NCBI RefSeq assembly: GCF_043678055.1
Contig: NZ_JBHEQA010000002.1
Location: 558,001-622,000, forward strand
Direction of reading: 5' to 3'
DNA from: Spongiimicrobium salis
GTDB lineage: Bacteria; Bacteroidota; Bacteroidia; Flavobacteriales; Flavobacteriaceae
Length of the DNA stretch: 64,000 nucleotides
This document shows, piece after piece, positions 36,566-43,749 of the stretch; the stretch's first letter is position 1; every line of letters starts with the position of its first letter. The notes under the pieces are model-generated. The model made no database searches. It was not told the origin of the DNA and saw only the letters and a list, made by a program, of their open reading frames with translations. A program made the translations under genes and the position numbers.

Positions 36566-37613
36566 AGGATTCTTGGGTTAAAGGTAATTGCAGAAACGCC
36601 TCAAAATACGTTTCCTTGGTCTTATAGTTCAACACGTAGGCCTTGGGAAATAGCACGTCCAGTCGCTTTACTAAATTTTCTCTGCCTATTCCTTTTTGAC
36701 TATAACTTTGTCCTTTGGATATTCTGTTTTTGGTATATACACAAATATGGGTTTCCTCAATTTCAATTAAGATGCGTGCAGGATGATCTTTGTGATTCAA
36801 AATACCATGTTTAAATGTATTCTCTATAAAATGAATCAACACTAAGGACGGAATCCTCTGCTGTGCCACGGTTCCTTTAATTTCATAGTCCAAAAAAAGA
36901 TTATGCTCAAAACGTTTCCGATAAAAATAAATATAATCTTCTATAAAAGCCAGTTCCTTCTGTAAGGACATAAAATCACTTTTGGCTTCATAGGTAATAT
37001 AACGTAACAGCTCGGAGAGCTTGTAGATACTTTTGGCCGTTTCCGGTTGTTTATCAATCAATTCGGTATAAAAAGCATTTAAGGTATTGAATAAAAAATG
37101 AGGTTCTAATTGTCCTTTCAATAGCTGTAGTTCCGCACTTTGTCGCTCAATTTCCAACCGATGAATGCTATTGATGTTTTTGATGTACATAAACAACAAA
37201 TACATTGACGTACTGAACAATAGTGATTTTATAGTGTAATAGGTATTGTCAAAAATATAGTACCAAAATACCCTGGTATTGTCGGAATAATTGTGGAACC
37301 CAAAAATGTGATATACCAAAATCTCTTCCAGGGTATACCGAATGCCTGCAAATACAAAAGGCATTAGCACTACGGCTAGAAAAAACAAAGCTATTTTTTT
37401 CTTTGAAAGGGTACGCGGGCAAATGAAGGCATAGTTCAAGCAATAAACACTATAGAACGATAAAAGAAAGGTGATTTTTAAAAGGATGTAGGCAGGTTCA
37501 AAATTTTCTAAGAAATAAGATTCTCCCCGATATACATAATCCCGGAAATAGTCCATGGCCAGAATGATAATTCCTAATAACAGATGATATTTCCATGTTT
37601 TTCTAAGTTCCAT
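36552..37613 (-). CDS. LytS/YehU-type sensor histidine kinase (pair 4)
   Basis: This 353-residue membrane kinase has about four hydrophobic segments (about 10-150), the phosphoacceptor His in GQLEPHFLFNTLNAFY and a HATPase region with HFIENTFKHGI and GIGRENLVKRLDVL. The usual NPH before the His is EPH here, a mild variation. It is divergent from the DUF5694 gene across a 211-base region that carries repeated GGACAAAA boxes. Confidence 0.92.
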   Translation of the reverse strand: MELRKTWKYHLLLGIIILAMDYFRDYVYRGESYFLENFEPAYILLKITFLLSFYSVYCLNYAFICPRTLSKKKIALFFLAVVLMPFVFAGIRYTLEEILVYHIFGFHNYSDNTRVFWYYIFDNTYYTIKSLLFSTSMYLLFMYIKNINSIHRLEIERQSAELQLLKGQLEPHFLFNTLNAFYTELIDKQPETAKSIYKLSELLRYITYEAKSDFMSLQKELAFIEDYIYFYRKRFEHNLFLDYEIKGTVAQQRIPSLVLIHFIENTFKHGILNHKDHPARILIEIEETHICVYTKNRISKGQSYSQKGIGRENLVKRLDVLFPKAYVLNYKTKETYFEAFLQLPLTQESYARA

Positions 37614-37655
37614 AGGACGAAAATATCCATTTATTGAAGATATCCTTTGTTCTTA

Positions 37656-37736
37656 GGACAAAAGCGCTCTTTCTTTATATGAATTCTTCCAAACAACGGA
37701 CAAAAAAATAAATGGGGTATTCTTCCTGTTTTGTCC
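37656..37736. repeat. Three GGACAAAA boxes upstream of kinase pair 4
   Basis: GGACAAAA occurs at 37656-37663 and 37698-37705 in direct orientation, 42 bases or four helical turns apart, and inverted (TTTTGTCC) at 37729-37736. Three exact 8-mers in 81 bases of intergenic DNA suggest a regulator binding array. Confidence 0.45.
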
Positions 37737-37741
37737 AATAT

Positions 37742-37769
37742 ATTCTGGCATTCACCCTATTGCCAGAAT
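37742..37769. promoter_or_regulatory. Perfect 9-bp inverted repeat ATTCTGGCA / TGCCAGAAT
   Basis: The arms 37742-37750 and 37761-37769 are perfectly complementary with a 10-base spacer. The site lies just upstream of the -7 element at 37788-37795 of the DUF5694 gene, a usual position for an operator. No T-run follows, so it is not a terminator. Confidence 0.5.
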
Positions 37770-37787
37770 TTCGGCGAAGTATCCCCA

Positions 37788-37795
37788 TAGTTTTG
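37788..37795 (+). promoter_or_regulatory. Putative -7 element TAGTTTTG of the DUF5694 gene
   Basis: TAGTTTTG fully matches TAnnTTTG and lies 29 bases before the ATG at 37825. The 9-bp inverted repeat occupies the -33 region. Confidence 0.45.
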
Positions 37796-37824
37796 ACTTC
37801 AATAACTCTTAAAACAATAGTACA

Positions 37825-38697
37825 ATGAAAATCAAAACTTGCATATTTATTTTTTGTTTGGCCCTACAAGGGACATGGGCCCAAACCACATTTAATGTAA
37901 AACAACATTTTAAGGAAGCTGGAATTTCTGAAATAATGATTTTAGGAAGCTTTCATTTTAACAATCCGGGCTTGGATACCTATAAACCTAAATATGAGGT
38001 AGATATTCTTTCGGCAACAAAACAGCAGGAGTTACTGGAAGTTATTGAGGCGATTAAAAAGTTTGGTCCCACAAAGATTGCCATAGAAGTTAGGAAAGAA
38101 GGTCAAGGCCGCATAGATTCCCTGTATAATGCCTATCTAAAAGGGAAATTTAAACTTAAGAGGAATGAAACCTATCAAATTGGCTTCCGTTTAGCAAAGA
38201 TGTTGGGGCATAAAAAAGTCTACGCAGTAGATGCTTCTGCCAAACGGGACAACCTTGGTTTAACCGACGCACAATATAAAGAGAAAGAGAATTATTTTAT
38301 TGGAAAGGCAAGACCGGATCTGTTGCAGCGTGAAGTATGGTTAGATCAAAAATTCAATGCGATGTATGAATTTGAAGATCAATTGAAAACGCAAGTATCC
38401 TTATTGGATTATTTCCTATTCATGAACGATCCTGAAATAACAAAGGCAAGTCATGGTCATTATCTTATTGCTAATTTTAAGATGGGCGAAGGCACAGATT
38501 ATTTTGGACCTGACGACGCCATGTGGTGGTACAACAGGAATCTTAGGATTTTTCACAATTTGCTAAAAATCAATGAACCGGGAAAGGATAAGATCTTTGT
38601 GCTTTTTGGCGCCGGACATGTTCCTATTTTAGATTTTTTAGCGGATACCTCTATAGAGTTCGAAAAAAAGGTGTTTCAGGATTATGTAAATAAGTAG
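37825..38697 (+). CDS. DUF5694 (TraB/GumN-like) secreted protein
   Basis: This 290-residue protein has a Sec signal peptide (cleavage near GTWA/Q, residue 20). Family features are EIMILGSFHFNNPGLD, TKIAIEVRKEGQ and, near the C-terminus, the conserved VLFGAGHVPILDFL. The GSFHF and GAGH motifs match the histidine-containing ends of the TraB/PrgY superfamily, suspected metalloproteases or hydrolases. The true activity is not known. It is transcribed away from kinase/LytTR pair 4 and ends at a strong terminator. Confidence 0.85.
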   Translation: MKIKTCIFIFCLALQGTWAQTTFNVKQHFKEAGISEIMILGSFHFNNPGLDTYKPKYEVDILSATKQQELLEVIEAIKKFGPTKIAIEVRKEGQGRIDSLYNAYLKGKFKLKRNETYQIGFRLAKMLGHKKVYAVDASAKRDNLGLTDAQYKEKENYFIGKARPDLLQREVWLDQKFNAMYEFEDQLKTQVSLLDYFLFMNDPEITKASHGHYLIANFKMGEGTDYFGPDDAMWWYNRNLRIFHNLLKINEPGKDKIFVLFGAGHVPILDFLADTSIEFEKKVFQDYVNK

Positions 38698-38713
38698 ATT
38701 TCAATCCTCAAGG

Positions 38714-38751
38714 AAAACGTGCAATGACTTGTTTCATTGCGCGTTTTTTTT
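38714..38751 (+). terminator. Strong bidirectional terminator
   Basis: AAAACGTGCAATGA (38714-38727), a six-base loop and TCATTGCGCGTTTT (38734-38747) form a 14-pair stem with one G-T wobble, followed by more T. The A-rich left side allows function on both strands. The right arm overlaps the last codons of the DMT gene. Confidence 0.85.
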
Positions 38752-39633
38752 CTTGGAATAGCCAAAGATCAATAAGCCGATAATAATGATAACTCCTCCC
38801 AATAATTGTACACCATAGATCTTTTCTCCAAAGGGAAAAGCAAGAATTACGGTAAAGAAAGGGATGAGATTCATGTACAAGGAAGAGGTAGTGGCCCCCA
38901 ACTGCACAATACAATAATAAAAAGCGGAATATGCAATCCCAGTACCCAAAATCCCCATAAATAGAATACTTCCCCAGAAAGAAATATCACTAGGAACAGG
39001 GCGTTCCACTAATTCAGGAAAAGAAATCAATGCAAATAATACCAAGGACATAATGGATGTAATCGTAGTCATGACCATCGCATTGATATGCGGCAAATAC
39101 TTGTTTACTATAATTTGCGAGAGGGAAAAAACAATGGCCATTAAAAGAATATAAATATCGCCAATTTCAAATTGTAACTGTAACAAGGTATGGAGTTGTC
39201 CTTTGGTCAAAATGATTACAACCCCTAAAAAACTAGTTAAAATGGCAGCTTGTTGTAGTGTTTTTAGTTTCTTCTTCTGAAAAATATAGGAGAAAATAGC
39301 GGTGAGAGCGGGACTAGTGGCAATAATAAGAGAACCGTTTACTGCACTGGTCGATTTTAATCCCAGGTTAAAAAAATAAATCGTCAAAAAGATTCCAAAA
39401 AAGGAGGCAAGAAACATATATCCATAATCTTTGGCGGAAAAGTTCCACCGAAATATCTGTTTTCCAAATTGGAAATAGAGAATAACGAGCAAAGCAATTA
39501 CGGCAAAGAAAAACCGAACGGCCGCTACACCAACAGGGGTGTAAAATTCCATGGCTATCTTGACCACATGAAAATTCACCGCCCAAAATAGCATCGTAAG
39601 CAGCAGCAATAGAAGTACGATTCCTCTTTTCAT
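38734..39633 (-). CDS. DMT-superfamily permease (EamA family)
   Basis: This 299-residue protein has ten hydrophobic segments arranged as two EamA repeats (about 5-140 and 150-290). Features include WAVNFHVVKIAM in helix 1, AVRFFFAVIALLVI in helix 2 and the matching second-half segment TGIAYSAFYYCIVQLGATTSS. Members export amino acids, purines or other metabolites across the inner membrane. Substrate unknown; no linked gene hints at it. Confidence 0.9.
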   Translation of the reverse strand: MKRGIVLLLLLLTMLFWAVNFHVVKIAMEFYTPVGVAAVRFFFAVIALLVILYFQFGKQIFRWNFSAKDYGYMFLASFFGIFLTIYFFNLGLKSTSAVNGSLIIATSPALTAIFSYIFQKKKLKTLQQAAILTSFLGVVIILTKGQLHTLLQLQFEIGDIYILLMAIVFSLSQIIVNKYLPHINAMVMTTITSIMSLVLFALISFPELVERPVPSDISFWGSILFMGILGTGIAYSAFYYCIVQLGATTSSLYMNLIPFFTVILAFPFGEKIYGVQLLGGVIIIIGLLIFGYSKKKNAQ

Positions 39634-39666
39634 GGAAAGGATTAAGGCATTTTAGTTTTAGTGCCC

Positions 39667-39674
39667 CAAATGTA
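39667..39674 (-). promoter_or_regulatory. Putative -7 element TACATTTG of the DMT permease gene
   Basis: The minus strand reads TACATTTG, a full match to TAnnTTTG, 33 bases before the ATG at 39633. Confidence 0.4.
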
Positions 39675-39761
39675 CTCTCTTTTTCCGCATTTCAATATCA
39701 TTTTTTAAGGCAAGTTTCTCCTCCTTTCAAATTTTATAAAATCACGGTTTCTAGCATTTTA

Positions 39762-39923
39762 TTAGCTATGGGCTCGCATCCAAAGTTTTGGAATACAAAC
39801 CAAAGCCAACCCTAAATTAAAGAGTAGGAGTTCGTAATACCAAGGTTCGGATTCCGGTACAATGATAAAGGCGCTGAGCATCAGTGCAACACCTAAAATT
39901 TTTAAGATTTTTATAATTTTCAT
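39762..39923 (-). CDS. Small membrane protein, 53 aa
   Basis: This short gene runs from ATG at 39923 to TAA at 39762. The product begins MKIIKILKILGVALMLSAF, giving one hydrophobic segment (4-22), then an acidic/aromatic turn (PESEPWYYE), a second segment (LLLFNLGLALVCIPKLW) and a short basic end. Two membrane passes and coding-like composition support it as real. It stands alone between the DMT permease and the small beta-barrel gene. No family recognised. Confidence 0.55.
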   Translation of the reverse strand: MKIIKILKILGVALMLSAFIIVPESEPWYYELLLFNLGLALVCIPKLWMRAHS

Positions 39924-40125
39924 GAACTTGTTTTATACCCTTAGTGACAAAGTTTTATGAAATATGACCGGTAAATCCAAATTCTTCTAAAGATATGAGG
40001 ACTATAAGCTGTTTTAACATGCATTGTTTAGGGTTTAATATGTTGTTATTTACTTGGGAATGTCCCTTCCACAACCTTTTTACCCTCTTTTACAACAAAA
40101 TTTCCTGTCATTCTGAAGAAGATTT

Positions 40126-40133
40126 TAATTTTG
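40126..40133 (+). promoter_or_regulatory. Putative -7 element TAATTTTG of the small beta-barrel gene
   Basis: TAATTTTG matches TAnnTTTG and lies 25 bases before the ATG at 40159; TTTC about 21 bases upstream (near 40101-40104) could be the -33 element. Confidence 0.45.
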
Positions 40134-40158
40134 AATGCATAATTGAAACAACCAAACC

Positions 40159-40653
40159 ATGAAAAAACGATTATTTACCATGCTCATTGTCTTATCAATG
40201 AGCGGATTATTTGCACAAGAAGGCTTCAAAATAGGCATTCAAGGAGGTATTCCCTTAAATGATTTTGATGATCAAATAAGCGTTGCTGTAGCCTTGGATA
40301 TCGGTTATATGCATGCTTTGGGTGAGGTGGTTGATTTTGGGGTTATTTCAGGTTTCATACACGGATTTCCAGAAACTTTTCAAACCAATACGGTAAATAT
40401 TGACTTCCCCAGTGTGCAATTTGTTCCCCTCACGGCTGCGATACGAATATGGCCTTCCAATTCCTTTTCCTTTGGTGGAAATGCCGGTTATGCTTTTGGC
40501 TTAAACGAAGGCAATGAAGGAGGATTATATTACCGACCCATAATTGGATATTTGCTGGGAGCCAAGACAGAAATAAATGTCTCCTATACTGGAATTTCCT
40601 TAGATAACGCCTCCTGGACAACGGCTACCTTGGGAATCTTATATACGTTTTAA
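40159..40653 (+). CDS. Small outer-membrane beta-barrel protein
   Basis: This 164-residue protein has a Sec signal peptide (cleavage at LFA/Q, residue 20). The rest consists of alternating amphipathic strands rich in Gly, Phe and Tyr (FKIGIQGGIPLNDF, SFSFGGNAGYAFGL) and ends in a strand with terminal Phe (ATLGILYTF), as expected for an eight-stranded outer-membrane barrel. It is a structural or porin-like protein of unknown role. It converges on the lipoprotein gene 19 bases away. Confidence 0.8.
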   Translation: MKKRLFTMLIVLSMSGLFAQEGFKIGIQGGIPLNDFDDQISVAVALDIGYMHALGEVVDFGVISGFIHGFPETFQTNTVNIDFPSVQFVPLTAAIRIWPSNSFSFGGNAGYAFGLNEGNEGGLYYRPIIGYLLGAKTEINVSYTGISLDNASWTTATLGILYTF

Positions 40654-40671
40654 AGAAACTAAAGATTCTTC

Positions 40672-41943
40672 TTAAGGCGTAATGAATACTGTAGGATTGG
40701 TGCAGGAATCCATAGGAATATACCGATACCCATCTTGAGTGGTAAAAACAAGTTCGTAAACGGCATTGGGTGGAATATCCATTGGGATGGACACGTTAAA
40801 AATTATCTGCTCGTTTTCAGTATTAATATCGGTTAGAGGGTCTAAAGTCAGTTCAAATCGGAGGCCGCTTTGCGGATCTAAAAAGGCAACTTCCGGCGGC
40901 AGGTTTGGACAAAAAGCAGTATTAAAAACACCATTTTCTATAGAAACACTTAAGCTTGAGCTTTTGCTGATGGAATTTTGAAGGGGACAATATGCAATAT
41001 CCAAAACTTCTATGGAGCCTCCCTTTACAGCCTTCAAGGGTACGCCAGAAGCATTGGATCCGGTTAATGTATAGGTTCCAGGAGATAGCCCTGGAGGTAC
41101 ACGAAAACCAGACAGCCTTCTGAAGTTTTCGAAAGGCTCAGGAGCACTGAACAATTTGGGAGCAGCTAAGCCACTAATGAAAATGCGGTCTTCAAAACCA
41201 TTAGTTCGAACCAAAAAACATTGATTGGGGCTTAATTCTTTAACCAAAACTTCAAAGAGGCTACTCAATTGAAAAATACCAAGGCTAAAGAACTCCCCTG
41301 CTTCCATATCTACAAATTGAGCGCCATTATTACCAAAATATAAAAAGAGCTCGTATGGTTCACTGACAGGAATGTTATCACTGAGCAGCAAGGTTAAGCG
41401 ATCTCTCTTCACTTCAATAATTTCATGATCATTGAGGTCTGCAAAGTTTCCTTCCGTTTCAAAACGCTCATAAATTCTATAATTTTGGGGGTCAATCTCT
41501 GGAAAATGCTTTCCATAAACCCTTAAGGTATCGCTATCTTGGAATATAAGTGTGCTACTTACCGAATCAATGACTATGCGCTGATACGAAAATGCATCTT
41601 CTTCAATGATAAAATCTTCTGTTGTTGATGTGGATATTCCAATATCTAAGCGATCATCCCCTAGAGGGACTATAGGAACCTGGACGAAGAGGCTATTGGA
41701 AGTAGAAATTTGATCTAGAACAATGGCATCTTCAGCATTGAAGCGTACTCTTGTAAATACGGGGTCAATATTGGCATTGTCCAGATCAATCTGAATTGTG
41801 TCAAAAGGAATTCCAACCCTTGGTGCTATAGCGCGGATAGATAATGGGAGTTCAGTTTGCATCATAGCATCCTCAGTATCTGTCTTACAGGAAGAAATGA
41901 GAACGAAGCATACCAATAGCATAAACAATCTGTAGAATTTCAT
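40672..41943 (-). CDS. Surface lipoprotein with IPT/TIG-like repeats, unknown function
   Basis: This 423-residue protein starts with a lipoprotein signal (LISSC, lipobox Cys at residue 19). The mature part is all-beta in look. Its first 200 residues contain segments like IRAIAPRVGIPFDTIQID and DTLRVYGKHFPEI that recall IPT/TIG immunoglobulin-like domains, each opening with a statement about position and ending in a strand. Two Cys near the C-terminus (YCPLQN, FCPNLP) might form a disulfide. No enzyme motif is seen and the family is not recognised with certainty. Confidence 0.7.
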   Translation of the reverse strand: MKFYRLFMLLVCFVLISSCKTDTEDAMMQTELPLSIRAIAPRVGIPFDTIQIDLDNANIDPVFTRVRFNAEDAIVLDQISTSNSLFVQVPIVPLGDDRLDIGISTSTTEDFIIEEDAFSYQRIVIDSVSSTLIFQDSDTLRVYGKHFPEIDPQNYRIYERFETEGNFADLNDHEIIEVKRDRLTLLLSDNIPVSEPYELFLYFGNNGAQFVDMEAGEFFSLGIFQLSSLFEVLVKELSPNQCFLVRTNGFEDRIFISGLAAPKLFSAPEPFENFRRLSGFRVPPGLSPGTYTLTGSNASGVPLKAVKGGSIEVLDIAYCPLQNSISKSSSLSVSIENGVFNTAFCPNLPPEVAFLDPQSGLRFELTLDPLTDINTENEQIIFNVSIPMDIPPNAVYELVFTTQDGYRYIPMDSCTNPTVFITP

Positions 41944-42055
41944 GGGCAGATAGGCTGAAGAGTTAAAGATTTTAGGAATGCAATACTAGAAGGAAAAATA
42001 GGTATAGGTCGTCTCTTTGTATACATTGATACCAATTGCCGAATCTAATTCAAAA

Positions 42056-42097
42056 CAAAAGCTAGCTTTTGAATTTTACGGGACTATAATATCTTTA
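42056..42097 (+). promoter_or_regulatory. Promoter of the M90 peptidase gene with a perfect 16-bp palindrome
   Basis: TTTG (42068-42071), 18 bases, TATCTTTA (42090-42097) fits the Bacteroidetes promoter; transcription should start a few bases before the ATG at 42109. The palindrome CAAAAGCTAGCTTTTG (42056-42071) covers the -33 element exactly and is a good operator candidate. Confidence 0.55.
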
Positions 42098-42108
42098 CAC
42101 TTTATAAG

Positions 42109-42879
42109 ATGATGAAATACTTCTTGTTGTTTGCTCCTTTATTGCTTTTCTTTTTATTTCGTTTGAGGAAGAAGGAGGCCTCTCCACTACCCTTTCCATC
42201 AGAATGGCATCAGTTGTTGTTGGACCATGTCCATTTTTATAGAAAACTAGCAGATTCCAAACAGCGCCTCTTCCAAAAAAGAATGATGCAATTTTTAAGC
42301 GAAGTTCATATTGATAGCGTTCAGTTTGAGTTGGAAGATTTAGATCGCGTGCTCATTGCTGCAAGTGCGGTAATTCCCGTATTTGGATTTCCAGAATGGC
42401 AGTATACCAATTTGACCGGAATTATTGTATATCCCGATCACTTTAACGAAAACCTTGAATTTGGAGACAAGGCAAATGAAAGGAAGATAGCAGGGATGGT
42501 TGGTAGCGGTCCATTTGAAAAACAAATGATATTATCAAGAAAGGCCCTTCATCACGGATTTGCTAATACTACGGATAAGAATAATACGGCAATCCATGAA
42601 TTTGTGCACTTATTGGATAAAATGGATGGTACTATCGATGGTATTCCAAGTCAGCTATTGGCACATCAGTATGCCATTCCTTGGTTAAAGCTTATTCATA
42701 AGGAAATGAACGCGATACATCATCAAAACTCCGATATTAGGGGCTACGGAGGGACCAACGAAGCAGAATTCTTTGCGGTAGCTTCGGAATATTTTTTTGA
42801 AAGACCCAAGTTGCTCAAAAGAAAACACCCTGAACTTTATGCTATGTTACATACCATTTTCTGCAAAAAAGGAAAGTGA
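42109..42879 (+). CDS. M90 (MtfA-like) zinc-dependent peptidase
   Basis: This 256-residue protein has an N-terminal hydrophobic anchor (1-18) and the MtfA-type zinc peptidase domain. The metal motif HEFVHLLDKMDG is intact, and the third ligand is expected in NEAEFFAVASEYFFE about 60 residues later. The upstream part (SAVIPVFGFPEWQY) is also typical. E. coli MtfA is an aminopeptidase that binds the Mlc repressor; no Mlc homologue is visible here, so only peptidase activity is suggested. It lies 281 bases upstream of two small cysteine-rich peptide genes on the same strand. Confidence 0.87.
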   Translation: MMKYFLLFAPLLLFFLFRLRKKEASPLPFPSEWHQLLLDHVHFYRKLADSKQRLFQKRMMQFLSEVHIDSVQFELEDLDRVLIAASAVIPVFGFPEWQYTNLTGIIVYPDHFNENLEFGDKANERKIAGMVGSGPFEKQMILSRKALHHGFANTTDKNNTAIHEFVHLLDKMDGTIDGIPSQLLAHQYAIPWLKLIHKEMNAIHHQNSDIRGYGGTNEAEFFAVASEYFFERPKLLKRKHPELYAMLHTIFCKKGK

Positions 42880-43114
42880 CATTTCCTTTGTACATAGCTA
42901 ACAAAGAACAAAGCTTTTTATAGTTAAAGCTTAGTGAACTCACATTTCGCCTTCATTCCTAAGGTAACCGCTAACTTCTATAGGTTCGATCCATTCTACA
43001 TCGAGCTATCTTTCGTTTTGTTGTCATAAGATTGATTTACCCATAATGTTAAAAATAGGAATTAAAACTAAAATTTGTAGTTTTTATGATATTTGAAAAT
43101 AATAATATTCCTAC

Positions 43115-43159
43115 ATTTATAGAATATAACATTTTTCTCTAATCTAATATTCTATAAAT
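43115..43159 (+). repeat. Perfect 13-bp inverted repeat abutting a start codon
   Basis: ATTTATAGAATAT (43115-43127) and ATATTCTATAAAT (43147-43159) are perfectly complementary with a 19-base spacer and end one base before the ATG of the first peptide gene. A further ATATTC at 43105-43110 could pair with the left arm instead. It may act as an operator or as an mRNA hairpin that masks the start. Confidence 0.6.
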
Positions 43160-43160
43160 C

Positions 43161-43385
43161 ATGTTTAAAAACATTAAAACAATTTCAGGAGTTAAATCCC
43201 TCAGTAAATCAGAACAAAAAGAAATTTTGGGTGGAAGTTTCGGCCATGGATTCGGCTGTAATCAGCCGATTCTTGCCCAATGCTTCGACGATAGTGATTG
43301 TCCTTGCAACAGACGTTGTGGTGTCACCGTAGATGGCGGTCCTCAAGGCCCGATCTTTTTCGCTGATGTATGTGAATTCAACTAA
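43161..43385 (+). CDS. Double-glycine leader peptide with six-cysteine core (copy 1)
   Basis: The 74-residue product has a 25-residue leader (MFKNIKTISG, then GVKSLSKSEQKEILGG) ending in Gly-Gly, as in precursors cut by C39 peptidase transporters. The 49-residue core has six cysteines spaced C-x7-C-x5-C-x-C-x3-C-x17-C, with PILAQC and DDSDCPC. The even cysteine count suggests three disulfides in a small secreted protein, a bacteriocin-like or inhibitor-like peptide. The next gene encodes a paralogue with the same leader length. No C39 transporter, cyclase or radical-SAM gene is in the window. Confidence 0.75.
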   Translation: MFKNIKTISGVKSLSKSEQKEILGGSFGHGFGCNQPILAQCFDDSDCPCNRRCGVTVDGGPQGPIFFADVCEFN

Positions 43386-43460
43386 ATGAAATACAAGTTT
43401 GCTTTTATGTAGAAGCAATTATTTTGCATAATTCATTATTAACTATTTATCCCTAAAAAC

Positions 43461-43676
43461 ATGTTTAAAAACATTAAATCATTGAAAGGAGTCAAATCAT
43501 TGACTAAAGGAGAACAAAAAGCAATTCAGGGTGGCTTCGGCCATTTTGGTTGTCAGCCACAAATTTTGGAGTGTTCCAGTGATCGTGATTGCCCATTTTG
43601 CTCCCAAGGATGTGGAATTCAGATTACCTTACCCGATGGAGAAATCCTAAATATCGATGGTATTTGCGCATTCTAA
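43461..43676 (+). CDS. Double-glycine leader peptide with six-cysteine core (copy 2)
   Basis: The 71-residue product is a paralogue of the preceding peptide, 75 bases downstream. Its leader is also 25 residues (MFKNIKSLKG, then VKSLTKGEQKAIQGG). The 46-residue core begins FGHFGCQPQILEC and has six cysteines spaced C-x6-C-x5-C-x2-C-x3-C-x17-C, with DRDCPFC. Leader and cysteine frame are conserved while the loops differ, so the pair arose by tandem duplication. A terminator follows 18 bases after the stop. Function unknown. Confidence 0.75.
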   Translation: MFKNIKSLKGVKSLTKGEQKAIQGGFGHFGCQPQILECSSDRDCPFCSQGCGIQITLPDGEILNIDGICAF

Positions 43677-43693
43677 GCCCTAATACAAATCCT

Positions 43694-43730
43694 AAAATGC
43701 CTTGTAAAGTTAATTTTGCAGGGCATTTTT
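43694..43730 (+). terminator. Terminator after the peptide pair
   Basis: AAAATGCCTTG (43694-43704), a 14-base loop and CAGGGCATTTT (43719-43729) form an 11-pair stem with one G-T wobble, ending in a T-run. It closes the peptide transcript and may also serve the convergent MsrA-like gene. Confidence 0.75.
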
Positions 43731-43749
43731 ATTTTGGAACAAAGGGGAA

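Noticed and set aside
43399..43418. Six-pair hairpin TTGCTT/AAGCAA between the two peptide genes
   Set aside because: The stem is short and AT-rich and is not followed by a strong T-run; it is too weak to call an attenuator.
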